A stretch of DNA of 64,000 nt from Rostrohypoxylon terebratum. Lineage: Eukaryota > Ascomycota > Sordariomycetes > Xylariales > Hypoxylaceae. The position numbers were made by a program, and so were the translations under genes. How positions within the stretch are numbered: position 1 is the first letter of the stretch; every line of letters begins with the position of its first letter. The stretch spans positions 186,001-250,000 of the forward strand of contig MU385893.1 in NCBI GenBank assembly GCA_022497145.1, written 5' to 3'. Below, piece by piece: positions 21,651-33,266 of this stretch. The notes under the pieces are model-generated. The model ran no database searches, was not told the DNA's origin, and was given only the letters and a program-made list of their open reading frames with translations.

Positions 21651-21659
21651 TTTTTTTTT
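21651..21659 (+). terminator. Oligo-T pol III terminator of the tRNA-like gene
   Basis: Nine consecutive T residues begin 8 nt after the discriminator position, the standard RNA polymerase III stop signal. Confidence 0.6.
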
Positions 21660-22026
21660 GTTCTGTTCAGTATCTATTTTGCTGATCGATGAATTCGCAC
21701 GCCAACTTGATTGAGGATGATTTTACTATATTCATCACTAAAGCCCTAAATATATATCCTGATAGCAAATGCTGACCTGACTTGTAGTAGACAATAATAA
21801 CATAACCATCGTTCACCGAGTACCCTAAGTAGTGCGAATACAATCCCCCATTGTCCCTCCCCCCGACGCCGAGGGTCAAAAATACAAAGTAAACAAAAAT
21901 CGTCGAGATAACCCCGCAATGAATAATGGCGCCTGGGCTATGAAATGACATCAAGTGTGGCTTATACTAGCCATTCTAGAATGAACGAAACCGGGAAAGT
22001 GTATCTTAAAAACTAGACCTACAACC
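21660..22026. other. Intergenic: tRNA-like gene to BUD6 3' end
   Basis: Short AT-rich spacer containing the BUD6 3' UTR. No gene is seen. Confidence 0.5.
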
Positions 22027-25000
22027 TTATATACCATCCTCACCTTCGACGACGATTTCTGGAGTTTCCGCGGCGACCTCTGCCTCCTCCTCCTCAGCAG
22101 CGGCCTCCTCGCCGACGGGATCGTCGGGTATTATCCCGTTCATCCGCTCCCAGACCTCTCGTCGTATCCGGTCATCCTTCGCAATCCTTGCTCTTTCCAC
22201 CTCCTCGAACCCGCCGCTCTTCTTCAGCTTCCCTTCCTCCACGAATTTGGTCAGCTCCTTCTTCAGCGGGTTGTCCCGTCGGCTTTCCAACTCCTTCTGC
22301 CTGAGTTTCTCGGCGCGCTCGATAGCCTCTAACCGATCTTCGTGGTTCGGTTGTAGCGCTCTGACCTCACCCAGCACGCCCTCCTTCGCAGCGGTAGGAT
22401 CGGCGCTATTGCCGAGATTATGTAAGCCCTTCGAGAACTGCCTTCCCGTAGGTGCCGTCTCCTTCATCTGTTCCTTGGTAGCTTGCTCGACGAGCGCGAA
22501 AGTCTCCGAGGCCTTTTCGATGTCGTCTTGTAAATCGATCATGAGGTCTTCCATGACTTTCAGCTCGTCGCGGCCTTGGCAGACTTCCTCTAGCTCCCTC
22601 TCCCAGATCTTCGTCCAGATGGGCTTTTCTCGCTTCATGTACTCCTGGACCTTCTTGAGCTCCTTAGTCAAGCTATGTATGTCCTTAGATACGCTCTCGA
22701 GTTGACGTGGCAGGGGTCTCACGCCGCGATTAACGACGTCCTTGCGCAGGTCTTCGACGAGATCCTGGAGATCGTCCACCTTGGTGACGAGGTGGTCCGA
22801 GTCTGCGTTGAGTTGTTTGCGACCCTTAGTCACGTAAGCATAACCCGAATCACCTTCTACGGCGGGTACGGACGCCTTTGCGGCTGCAACCTTAACGTTA
22901 GCCGCCTTGCCCCGCAAAGAGGACATAGAACTCTGGATCTCGGTTTGGAAATTGGAGTAGGTCTGTCGCAAGACAGCAAGGTCTCGACGTAGGCTTTGCA
23001 GCTCTCGAAGTTGGCTGGGATTGAGCTTGGCGCCAGCGCCAGCGCCAGGTCCACCGGCCTTGGCACTGTCTACCATGGGTGGTGGCGCTGCAGCCATACG
23101 GGCCATTTCTTTGGCAGTCTCCAATTGCCTATCCGACACCCTTTGCAGGGCTGATCCCTGGTCCGTGACATTCTGCCTCACTTCATCTACCGCCTTCTTG
23201 AGGGCTCCGATGCCTTCGTCGAAATGCTTCTTGACCTCATCCAGCGGCTCGATGTTTAGTGCAAGGACTGTGCGATCTTTGATGTCAGAAAGGTCCTCAA
23301 GCTCGTGTCGTACTCCGGATACGGGGTCCTGAATATATATCTCCGGCAGGTCACTTCCATTCAAAGCAGTGTTCCACGAGAACTTCTCGATAAAAGCAAG
23401 CTGCAGGCGACCGATGCTCAAGTCAGTATAGCCTTGAGGAAGTACGAACTTCTTGACTTTAGACTTGTATTGCAAGAACAACGTCAGCTCCCTATCTAGA
23501 GGTGGCGACTGGTCTTGCACGGGTTGTTTCTGCTTCTCGGGAGGTGTCTGAGGTCGCGATTTCGATCCCGATCCCGTATCTATCTCGATGGTCGGTTTCG
23601 ACTTGTCAGGGGATCCAGGTGGGGCCAATATTGGGAAACCATCGTCCAAAGGTCCGGATATAGTAGCACTAGGCTTATACTTTTCATCCGGCGACCGGGT
23701 GGGTGAATTCTCTTGTCGGGGAGGTAGTAAATCGGGCTTGGGGCTTTCTTCGATTATTTTACTAGGCATTCTCACCGGCGAGGATGATTCATATGCATTT
23801 TTGGACTGGCTGGAAGTATTGCGATTATGTCGCAGAGACTCCCGGACTTGGACCGCTCGCAACGATTCTCTTACCTCACCACGACCTCGGTTCGGTATTG
23901 GAGTGTTTTGAGTAGGTAGCATGGGAACGCTGTTGGTCGGAGCTTGCAAACTTCTAGAAATTTGATAGGCCGAGTATCTCCTCGAGGCTCTTCTCTCCAA
24001 GTCTCCCCCCCTTTGTAAGGCAGCAAGGGCGCTCTGCTGCGACTTTGGCGGCGGGGGTGGCGGCGGGAAAGAGTCAATATCTAGATTGGCCGCCGGACCT
24101 GTTGGTATCGTAGAATCGTCTCCAGGATATGGTGCAAGTACGGGCATACTCTGCATTGTGTTGCTTGATAGCGAGGATTGTTCAGAGATGAATGATGCGT
24201 TCGTTTGATCTCGAGGAAGAACCCGTCGATTGGGAGATTGGTTCACTCCAGGGGAGCCCTCATTCTGTTGCGACGGTGCGGCATACCCGTTCTCGATACC
24301 CTCGTTTAGAAGCGTTGTCAGACCAGTATTATTGCTTCCAGTGGTACTACTACTCATGGTGCGATTCGCAATCCCGGTACTAGACTCGGGAGAGCTCGCA
24401 CCGTCCTTATCCCGGGTCTGCTTCTGCCTGAGTTTCTGCTGTTTTCTTTTTAGGCCGTGTAAGAGGTGGATGATTATGTCTCGTATGCGCGGCAGATATT
24501 TCTCCAGACTTTCGGTATTCGCCTCTTGGCTCAGCGTAGCCTCTAATATGTGTCTTAGGTTTTCGGGAACGTTTCCTAGATCTGATGTGTCGACATTTAT
24601 TGCAGTAAATGCGCGACATGCCATATTAAACTCATAGCCTAGTCTAACATAAACATCAGACACCTGAGTGTCGGTAGCTTGTCCACGCGACCACTGCGTC
24701 AACGTCTCAAGAAGTTGTTTCGTCGCGACTAGTAGATGTGTTACACTTTTTTCGATTTGCGAAAGTGGCATCGACGAGCCGTTCGATTGCTGTGAGTATG
24801 ACGTGGTCAGCATTGTGTGCGGATGAAAGGAGATGTGATAAGATTTTGTATTCAGAATTCTAGACGGGAGAAAGAAAACAATGTCCGAGTTCTGAGAGGT
24901 AGGAGATAATGATAAAGATCGAGATAGGAAACTCGCACAGTATTAAGAAACAATAATTGTTCCGAGTATCTGTGCACTGAGATTGTCAAATCCACACTTA

Positions 25001-25166
25001 CATTTCTCCTTGAATTACTTCCGGCCGATCTACTTGACGCAGTAGACGAGCGTGGCTGCATGTTTGCGGGCGACATCGATCGCGTAGGGACATTCGACGA
25101 AGCACCATCGTTGGGCGCTGGAGACCGTCGCTGCAACGACCGTTGGGACGGATTGGGAGCTTGCAT
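22027..25166 (-). CDS. bud6: Bud6/Aip3 actin-interacting polarity factor
   Basis: Bud6 is a polarisome component that binds actin monomers and stimulates formins at hyphal tips and septa. Exon 1 is 25166-25002 (55 codons), exon 2 24789-22027; the intron 25001-24790 has a GTAAGT donor and a CAG acceptor and keeps frame; 975 aa. Just after the splice comes the diagnostic segment LSQIEKSVTHLLVATKQLLETLTQWSRG and then VYVRLGYEFNMACRAFTAI, typical of AIP3 N-terminal homology. The middle is disordered, Ser/Pro-rich, with a PPPPPPPKS run. The AIP3 core begins around ELTLFLQYKSKVKKFVLP and continues as long coiled coils (VDDLQDLVEDLRKDVV, KELKKVQEYMKREKPIWTKIWERELEEVC), ending in an acidic tail. The ATG at 24813 could start a shorter form inside the intron, but the exon 1 frame and donor favour the spliced model. 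MQAPNP at 25166 is the last ATG upstream in that frame; an earlier one at 25304 reads like leader sequence. Confidence 0.9.
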
Positions 25167-27007
25167 TCTGGCTTTTATTTTCGGACCTCTCTCTCTCTCT
25201 TTCTCGTTTCCCTTCTGATCTTCTATATACCCTTTCTCCTCCTCCTTCTTCCCTATGAGGTTGATATCAATTCCCAAGCTCCCAAATTTGCCTCGATGTT
25301 TCAAATAGACTAGGCGATCAGGTGAGCAATACAGTCATTCGTACAAAACGGAATATAGTATGGTGAACCAAAGAATAATGCGACAACGAAAATGTATTCA
25401 CAGAGCTATATGGTGATTTGAACTTGGTGATGCGGGTCGAAATCCGAGGTCGAGCCGTCGTGGATGATGACGGAACAGAACCGACGAGGATTTGCCCGCG
25501 TGAGGCGCGACGTCGAAAAGGACAAGAGAGCCCGACCAACGCTAGTCCCGTTTTGGTCAAGCTCGCCCAGGGGCAAGGATCAAACACGGTGACGTTCGGA
25601 GGCGGGATAAAGTTGAGCGTGTGAGCTTCCACAGGGTTCTTGGCTGATTAAGAATGGGGGGGTAAGGGTTTGTTGGTCATAGCGTCCCGTCTTGCCCGTC
25701 TTGCCCGTCCCAGTTGTACCAGTTCCAGCGTTGGAACTTGGAAGTCTAAACTTTTTTGGTTCCCTCATCTGCCGTACTTTATTTCCAGGAGGCACCTGCG
25801 GCCTGCTGGCATAAAAACACCAAATATTACGAAGTACAATGCATTTGTACTCCTTATACCTAGGTAACATTGTACTTCTTATCTTAGGAAAGACCACTAA
25901 AACAAAGTTTCAATCCTTGGCCGATCCAAACCTTGCTATGACAGCATGTTCAAATGCTGTTTGGTCGAGTCGATTCCATGTCAGATGTCAGATGGAAGTT
26001 CCCTTTCACACATGCGTCTCGTCGTACAAATAACCATACACCGCAGTCGCACGACTCGTCTGGTGGATTTTGGCCTACTCGCACCTACCTAAGGTCCTAA
26101 GTTGGTATGCGAAATATGCATTGACGGCAGTGACCAGCGACAGACATGGATGACATCGAAGATTAACACATCCACCTCCAGGCTACTATGTAATTTTTTT
26201 CCAAGTTTTGACTCAACACTGAACATTGATCCTCACTCTGAATCCTTTTTCCAATGCGGCTGAAGACTCAGGAAGTTCAGCTAAGCTTTATGTTCCTTGA
26301 AAAACGCGTGGCAGCATCCAATCTAGTCGTATCTAGACATACCAGTGGACCTAAATTAAGTAGCAGAGCAGCCCTACGGAGTTAATTTCCAGGGCTCCAG
26401 CTATGTATTGTACGTACTATCGCACCAACAACCCTGCTTTTCGCCATAACCGAGTAGATCGCTTTCGGGATCGGCTTTCGCTTTCTGGGTCGCTTTCGTT
26501 TACGACTGATCTGATTTACGACGTACGAACCAAATGTGCTTAATTTATCACCGGAAATGGCTGTTGCCTAGTACTAGTTATCAGCCCTATCATATCATTA
26601 CCCCTATTACTTCATGATACATACCGATCACAACCCTTTTGACTGTTTCGACTAGGCACGCAACATTCAGCCGTAAGCAGCTAGATGTACACATCGACAC
26701 GTCAGCACCACCCGCGTAACAGATGATGAGCCATGGTTCAATTGCGACTCTGGCCAGGTAAAGAGCCTATCCAATGTTGATTTGTGCGGGTAGATACAAC
26801 TCCCTAGGGTTTACTAGAAATATATATCATGAGTAAATATCTCTAAGTCTACACTAGTGAAGACGGTCACGACCGATCACTCCCAAGTCAGTCCAACTTT
26901 TAGTCTGTTGTTATCCACACGCCTTAGCAACGCCCGAGATAAAAAGCTCAGATTGCTGCTCATCAATTATTCCATTACTTTCCAGTGTTATTAACCTAAC
27001 AAGAAAC
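25167..27007. other. Divergent intergenic region, BUD6 and FMO promoters
   Basis: About 1.8 kb with no supportable gene. A CT/GA-rich BUD6 leader (25170-25260) is visible, and a CCTAAGG/CCTAAG variant of the micro-repeat lies at 26088-26101. Confidence 0.5.
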
Positions 27008-28249
27008 ATGACAAGTCCAAAAATTGCTATCATAGGGGCTGGCCCGGCCGGTTGCATGTTAGGGAGGATCTTATCACTCTCTAATATTCCCTTCACAATT
27101 TACGAGAGCGACGCCAGCCCCAACTATCGCTCGCAAGGAGGCTCATTAGACCTACACCCCGGCACAGGTCTAGCAGCTATGAAGGAGGCTCAATTATGGG
27201 ATAAATTCATGGAACATGCCCGCCTCGATGGTGATTATATGATCTTGACAGACAAGGACCTCAACCCCTTCATGCAAGTAGGCCCCAACAACAAACTCAA
27301 CGAGCGACCCGAAATCGACCGCTATCAGCTGCGTAAAATACTCACGGAATCACTCCCGGAAGGATCTATCAAGTGGGGGCATCGTCTGCAGAGGGTCGAA
27401 GCGGATAATACCTTAATATTCGATGGGGAAACGGCGTCCGGTTTCGATCTCATAATTGGATGCGAGGGAGGTTGGAGCAAGGTCCGAAGCTACATCTCAT
27501 CAGCAGTGAAACCACACTATACTGGGGTTGGGTATCACCGTTTGTCGATTTCAGATGCAGCAACTACCGCTCCCGATCTCTATAAGGTCGTCAATCGCGG
27601 AAGTCTATTCGTCAGCTCGAATGGGCAGAGGATGGGAGTACAACAGATGGGCGATGGAAGTATTAACATCGGTTGGTGTACACGTCGCCCCGAAAACTGG
27701 ACCCAGACTTGCGGATATAACCCTCACAATATCGAGCAAGTCAAGAAAGCGATCCTCAAGGAGATAGAGGACTGGAACCCTGTGCTTCGTGGGGCGATTG
27801 AGAAAGCCGGCGACAGCGTATGCGACCCGAAAAATCTCTATCAACTCCCCGTCGGTTGGCATTGGGAGCACCGCCGTGGCGCAACAGTCATAGGGGACGC
27901 CGCTCACTTGATGGCCCCCTTCGCCGGTGAGGGAGTCAACGTCGCATTCGACGACGCGCGAAAGCTGGCTGCTGCTATTATCAGAGCAGTGCAAGCAGGC
28001 GGCGAGGCAGACCAACTTGACGAGGAAATACAGGCGTTTGAAGAGGAAATGTTCACACGAATGGAGGTGTATCAGCGACAGACGGACGATGTGACCAAAC
28101 TCTGGTTCTTCAGCGAGGGTAATATGCGGGACGTGATCCCGAAAATCATGCTTGTTCATATCAAAGCCAAGGTACCGACAGTCTTGTATCCTCTAGCATG
28201 GGGGTTCGTCCATTCGTATTGGTTTGCCAAAACTAAGCTCTTTGGCTAA
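27008..28249 (+). CDS. FAD-dependent monooxygenase, TetX/salicylate-hydroxylase-like
   Basis: A group A flavin monooxygenase of 413 aa in a single exon; family members hydroxylate small aromatic or polycyclic compounds using NAD(P)H and O2. The Rossmann dinucleotide motif GAGPAG is at residues 10-15 (KIAIIGAGPAGCMLG). GGSLDLHPGTGLAAMKEA resembles the TetX-type subgroup more than classical salicylate hydroxylases. The second FAD motif reads GCEGGWSKVR (consensus GADGxxSxVR), so the usual Asp is Glu. The GD motif is VIGDAAHLMAPFAGEGVN, with Asp297. The C-terminal helix holds LWFFSEGNMRDVIPKIM and lacks a clear membrane anchor. The ATG at 27008 directly precedes the Rossmann strand, so the start is firm. 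No polyketide or terpene genes adjoin, so the substrate is unknown. It is flanked by long gene-free DNA, which fits accessory status. Confidence 0.9.
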   Translation: MTSPKIAIIGAGPAGCMLGRILSLSNIPFTIYESDASPNYRSQGGSLDLHPGTGLAAMKEAQLWDKFMEHARLDGDYMILTDKDLNPFMQVGPNNKLNERPEIDRYQLRKILTESLPEGSIKWGHRLQRVEADNTLIFDGETASGFDLIIGCEGGWSKVRSYISSAVKPHYTGVGYHRLSISDAATTAPDLYKVVNRGSLFVSSNGQRMGVQQMGDGSINIGWCTRRPENWTQTCGYNPHNIEQVKKAILKEIEDWNPVLRGAIEKAGDSVCDPKNLYQLPVGWHWEHRRGATVIGDAAHLMAPFAGEGVNVAFDDARKLAAAIIRAVQAGGEADQLDEEIQAFEEEMFTRMEVYQRQTDDVTKLWFFSEGNMRDVIPKIMLVHIKAKVPTVLYPLAWGFVHSYWFAKTKLFG

Positions 28250-30015
28250 CTAGCACGTTCTTTTTTTTCGCATGATCTCGGGTGTTTGGCGTTATCGAAG
28301 GCGTATCGTCAAATCGGCGTCAAATTTCCTAGCATAGCGCAATTTTCGCTCGAATGGTTCGTGTTAATATTCTTAACTCCAGGATTATCTTACTATAACT
28401 AAGATATCAGCCACTATTACTAAAAATGATCATCCGCGTTACCCAAATGTTCCTTGTTTCAAGTCCTGAGATTGGCGAAGTTCACTATCAGAAGCAAGAC
28501 ATTATTACTGCGTAGGCCTTACCTAATTGACCCAAAATCCAATGTGACTATGATCGGACGGGAATTCCCACGCCCACATCTCGGTATCGCGGGGATAACG
28601 TGCAGGGGGCTTGGGTTCTGCAGAATCTGCGGCTTGCACGGCTGCAGATCTCTCTCTTTACTCTTCCTTCCGGATCATTTGCAGGTGAGCGCAAACGGGA
28701 CTCGCTTCTATTCTTGCGAATGCTTAGGTGAGAATAGTACGAGCTTCAAAGGTAGCCAGACCGAACACCAGACATGAGCCCCGAGGACATACCTAGGTAC
28801 CTACATTAAGCAATTGTTCACTCAATTGTCCAGGTACTTTTGCCCTGTTATCGTGCGACCTTTCAAGCAAGGCGCAGAGCCCGCATTCATACCCTTTCCG
28901 TTCATCTCACGAAGTTTGGCCCCAACATAGTAGTCATTGGGTTACAACAGACCATCACCACAGTCTCAACGTAGCTCTGAGCCTCATAAGTCTCTGACCA
29001 TACTACCCACCATCGGTATATAGACTGATGATGATTGGAAATATTTTGGTACCTGTTGCTCTCTATGAATGGGGCGCAGTGGAATTTGCGGCAAGGAAAC
29101 AATTCTTATGAGCAGATGTCGTTTGTGATCTCTGCCAGGAACACTACTATTCAGTGGTGAATCAGGCTATAACGGAGCTAACATGAGAAATTGTCCGAAT
29201 CTCGGGGTCAGTCACGCTGTCGATCTTACAAGGGTCATTTAGATAGGTACCTACCGCGCACCATCGTTAGGTATGCTTTTTTGATCAAGCCAAGATCAAG
29301 CCAATTTCATACCGGGTTACACCAATGACGTCCCTAAGACAACTAGATGCTAGCTGAGTACGTACTCGTAGTTATACTCCAAATAACGAGTGCATATACC
29401 TACCTACCTACCTAGTAGGTAGATGACGAACCAAAAGATGAAGGGAATTATACAAAGTGCCCTAGGTGGTTACACTTGCACGATCACTTAACTTGGAGCG
29501 AGCCAAGAGGTCATCATACTCCTTCTCGCCTAACATTAGACCGAACAGGCTATCTACATACTCATGTAGCCGTTTATGAGGCTCACGGTGTCAGCATCGG
29601 GCTATAGCCAAGTCATTGGGTCTAATAATGGCGCTTGTGTCACAAAACGAAGTCCTACACACTTCTTTCTCAGCCTTAATAACACTAATTTGGTCTAAAT
29701 CCCCGTTGAACCGGGAGGCTATGCGAAACATCCACGATTTGGTGACCCAATAGGCTAGTTGTCATATCGTGAAGCCGCGTTATTTGCGAATAACGCCCAT
29801 CTAACCAACATAAAATCAGGGGAATCAGGGGTTGTAGTCCCCTTTTTAAGCCTACTATTTCGGTATGTTTTGTGCGGTTTCCTGGCGTGACTGATTTGGA
29901 AGGCTTAGTACTGTTGGACTGAGTAGTAGGTAGGTAGCTACATGATAACACCCAATATTAACCTTAGGTTATTCGTTGTGTGTCATGGGGCTCACGTCGA
30001 CATTCTGCCTTCTAA

Positions 30016-30028
30016 CCTAGGTCCTAGG
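30016..30028. repeat. CCTAGG period-7 micro-repeat (two copies)
   Basis: CCTAGG at 30016 and 30023 with a T spacer. Confidence 0.75.
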
Positions 30029-32958
30029 GTGAGACGATAGCCAGAATAGTCGGGAACACTCATGACTACGCAACCCATCAGTATACTCAGTTATAGAAAT
30101 CTATGCCTATTTTAGAGGTGAGAGTTGTATCGGTTCGTAAACTCCGAAATTTTAAGGCTCAGCGGCCAGAAAATTGGCCTAGCGAAGTACGAGACTTGAC
30201 TGGCCTCAAGAAGGGCCTTTGATGCAACGTTGAAGCGAGATGACCCTAGAGGCACCTAGTATTGTAGACAAATCATAGGTGTGTCTTAAATTCTAGGTAG
30301 CTAAAGTGAATTCTGTTAGTATTTTCGGTCTCACGAACCGGTGACATGGTATCTTGACCATCTTGACCGCCTTAGAAAATGACAATTGGCTCACAACTTC
30401 TCTGGCTTGTGAAGTGAAGCTACCGAGGGACTGGAAGAGGTTGCACTAAAGGGGCTCGGCCTTTGTATAGGAATACAAATCCTGAATTCGAGGCAGACAG
30501 CATTTGAAGTGACTAACATCTGGCTTGGTCGATACTCGATACGTGCAATTTCTGTCATTGCCATTGTAGTTGTCGAAATTGTCCATTCTGGTGTTCTGGG
30601 TGTTCTGTATTGATTAGGACCTGAATTTTAAATATTAGGTACGCAGTAGGTACTGGTCTACTAGACTCTACGCTAGGGAAAGAACAGATGGGGTAACCTT
30701 GGAAGTAAGAGGAAAGTGCGTACAGCACTGTGTGCTAGGTATTTCCTGGAACAGCTCTTCGAGAACGTCTTTTCCTCTCATCATTATTTTCTAGAACTCG
30801 AGCTGTAGCTACCCACCCTGCCACCTCAAGTGAACGGATGTAGTTACTAGCTTTGGGAAGTACCTATACATAATAGTTCTAGTTGGGTGGACCTGCCATC
30901 TCTGCTTCTAGGTATTCAACCCATTATTATGCGGCGAAATTATTCTATCTTAAGCTGTGCATTGCCAACAAAATTTAATGCAATAATATGTAATTAATAA
31001 TGTGGAGGCTCTATTTGAGGATATTCCTAACTACTATTTTCACACATTTACCTACCCAAGTATCACTAAGGACATTTATATCTCAATGAGATAATCCAAA
31101 CGGTACCAGATAATATAATATCCATGTGGCATGTGGCATGTGCAAACGGGAAACACGGGCGTCAGACAAGTTCAGCACGTTATCTAACGCTGTAGGATGC
31201 ACCTTTACGTCACAGTATGTGTACGGTTTTTTGCAGCCAAATCTGGGTAACCTAAGACATTATAATATCGAGGATAGGCTCCAGACCACACAAGACTCAC
31301 AGTGTGAATAATGAATGGGTATGCATCTTCAGGAAAGTGAATCATTGATGTATATAATTCTGGCAAGTTGCACCAAGTCAGACCACCTTTAACCCCTCTA
31401 AACCAATCCAATCACTTCCCGCTCTCTAGGTTTGACGCTCGGACCATCCACAATCTTCAAAAAGAAAAAGAGCTCTTAGGTTTACGGGTCCCACCTTACT
31501 CCTCGCAGAAACGTTCAACTGGAACTGGATCGCAGTCTCCTAGTCTCCCACTTCATCCTTGACCCACACCTGACCGAAAAAAGCCCACCAGAGCCCACCA
31601 AGCTTCTTGAGAAGACAGCCCAGCGTGTCCAATGTGTTAATACAGAGTGTGTTCACTGTTAGCAACTCGAAAGTACCTAGGTACCCGCTAAAAGTAGAGA
31701 AACGAAATGTAACTCGCCAACCCTCCAGCCCGCCAACCTCGATTTAGACCTTAGACCCTTTAGACCTTAAACACCACAACCTCCACTTTCCCATATTATC
31801 ATCTTTTCCTTCCCCAAGCTTTACACAACTACCTAACCCACGGCTCTCTTTCGACTAGAGCAGAAAGAAAAGGAGAGAAGTCCTCTGCGACGAGGCCAAC
31901 TTCTTTTTACAGACCGAGCTGGGGGTTGTTGAAAGGAGACGAGACTGACGAACAAGCAGACGGAGAGCCAGAGCCAGACACAGACACAGACACAGATACA
32001 GGCACAGAGGACAGTAAGGTAAAAAAAGAAAAAAAGGTTCGCCAATAACCCGAGGTGAGACACGACGACTTTTTTTACATCAGTACCTATCTTTTTGACC
32101 CAGCACGCTGCACATCAGCAGCAAGTCAGTACACAGGACACAGAGTGTAAGGTAAAGGTAGTGGACCTTACCTCTGTCTTCCATGTCTACCTACACATTA
32201 TACAGCACTCAGCACTAAGCACACATGCACCCGCAACTCTTGGAAGTACCTACCTACCTACATATACGTACATACATCCATTTAATACACACACATATAC
32301 ACACATACACTCCTAGCACAACCCGGCACATCTACATACATAATTATTTTAGGTAGCATGGGTATCCGTGGCCAGCTGCTGGCCCGCACTGCCCTGCCCT
32401 TTTTTTCTTGTCGAGGCCTTGTGTTCGACGTTCGCCCAGAACAGAACAGAAAAGAACAGGAACACAGATAGGATTGAATGATTTTTTTGAGAAGAACGAA
32501 CGAGCCAGCAACTTTTTTTGACCACTCTTTTTTTTTCTCTCCCCCGGTTACTTCCCGTCACTGCCAATCTATTTGTGGTCGACCTTGTCAACAAAGCAAC
32601 ACTTTTTTTCCCATCCCTCTTCTTCTTCGACACTCTAGAACATTTTTGCTCTTTGTTTTTATTCGCATTCACACTCTCTCGTGTGGCAGCAAGCTGCCAA
32701 TAATTCTTCACCATTCCGATTAAAATTCCCCATTGCGCTCTTTCTAATTATCGACTTGTTTCTAATGCGCTGACGTCCAGCCTTCCTATCCTAACAGTCA
32801 CACTACTGCTCGGCAGAAGGTCAGGACATCGACCACCATTACCGCTATCACACCGATTCCAACATTCCTCCCCCAAAATTAAGCCAGCGAAGCTTGTCTT
32901 TCGCAGGGCAACCAAAGCCCCATTGGATTCTCTACCCAGTACGATCAAAACTTATCAA

Positions 32959-33186
32959 GTAAGTGAACCCAACCTATTCACGATTATAAGCTTCTTGTCA
33001 TACGTCGGGCTCAGATTCGCGTCACCTCCACCTCTTTCCTTCAGATCCGCGCTGTCCTTGAACCGCAACCTTCCCATTGAAAACATCATCCTCCCATCTC
33101 CATACCCGTCAATTATATCATACAGATCACATCAGTGATTCTTCAAATCTTCTTGTTTGGTCTGTGCTTACCTGTCATTTTTGCAG
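32959..33186 (+). other. Candidate 5' UTR intron of PBP1
   Basis: A GTAAGT donor at 32959 and a pyrimidine-rich TTTTTGCAG acceptor ending at 33186 enclose 228 nt. Neither side continues the PBP1 frame (an in-frame TAA lies at 33249), so if used it is a leader intron. RNA evidence is needed. Confidence 0.35.
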
Positions 33187-33266
33187 GATTCTTATCCCTG
33201 GCGGCATCGAGTCGACTTCGAGACAATTTCCCTCGTACTCGACCGATTTAAACCTGTCACCTGAGA

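Larger units (their letters stand above)
28250..33266. other. 5-kb gene-free tract and PBP1 leader
   Basis: No coding region can be supported from 28250 to about 31600: frames are short and unstructured. It contains CCTAGG micro-repeats (30016-30028) and runs of TACC/GGTA dyads (29397-29424). From about 31640 the strand becomes CT- and CA-rich with poly-T runs, typical of a long promoter and 5' UTR. A GTAAGT at 32959 and a TTTTTGCAG ending at 33186 could bound a 5' UTR intron. Confidence 0.5.

Noticed and set aside
18571..25166. A RiPP (ustiloxin-like) cluster around the S41 peptidase
   Set aside because: No UstY/DUF3328, precursor repeat, P450 or tyrosinase gene is present on either side within the window.
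24852..25304. Separate 150-codon minus-strand gene upstream of BUD6
   Set aside because: Its middle part is BUD6 exon 1 ending in a GTAAGT donor; the rest is leader or intron read-through.
28250..33266. Inverted-repeat transposon or MITE ends from the many TACC/GGTA dyads
   Set aside because: I could not find a pair of matching terminal repeats with a target-site duplication by eye; a self-alignment would be needed.
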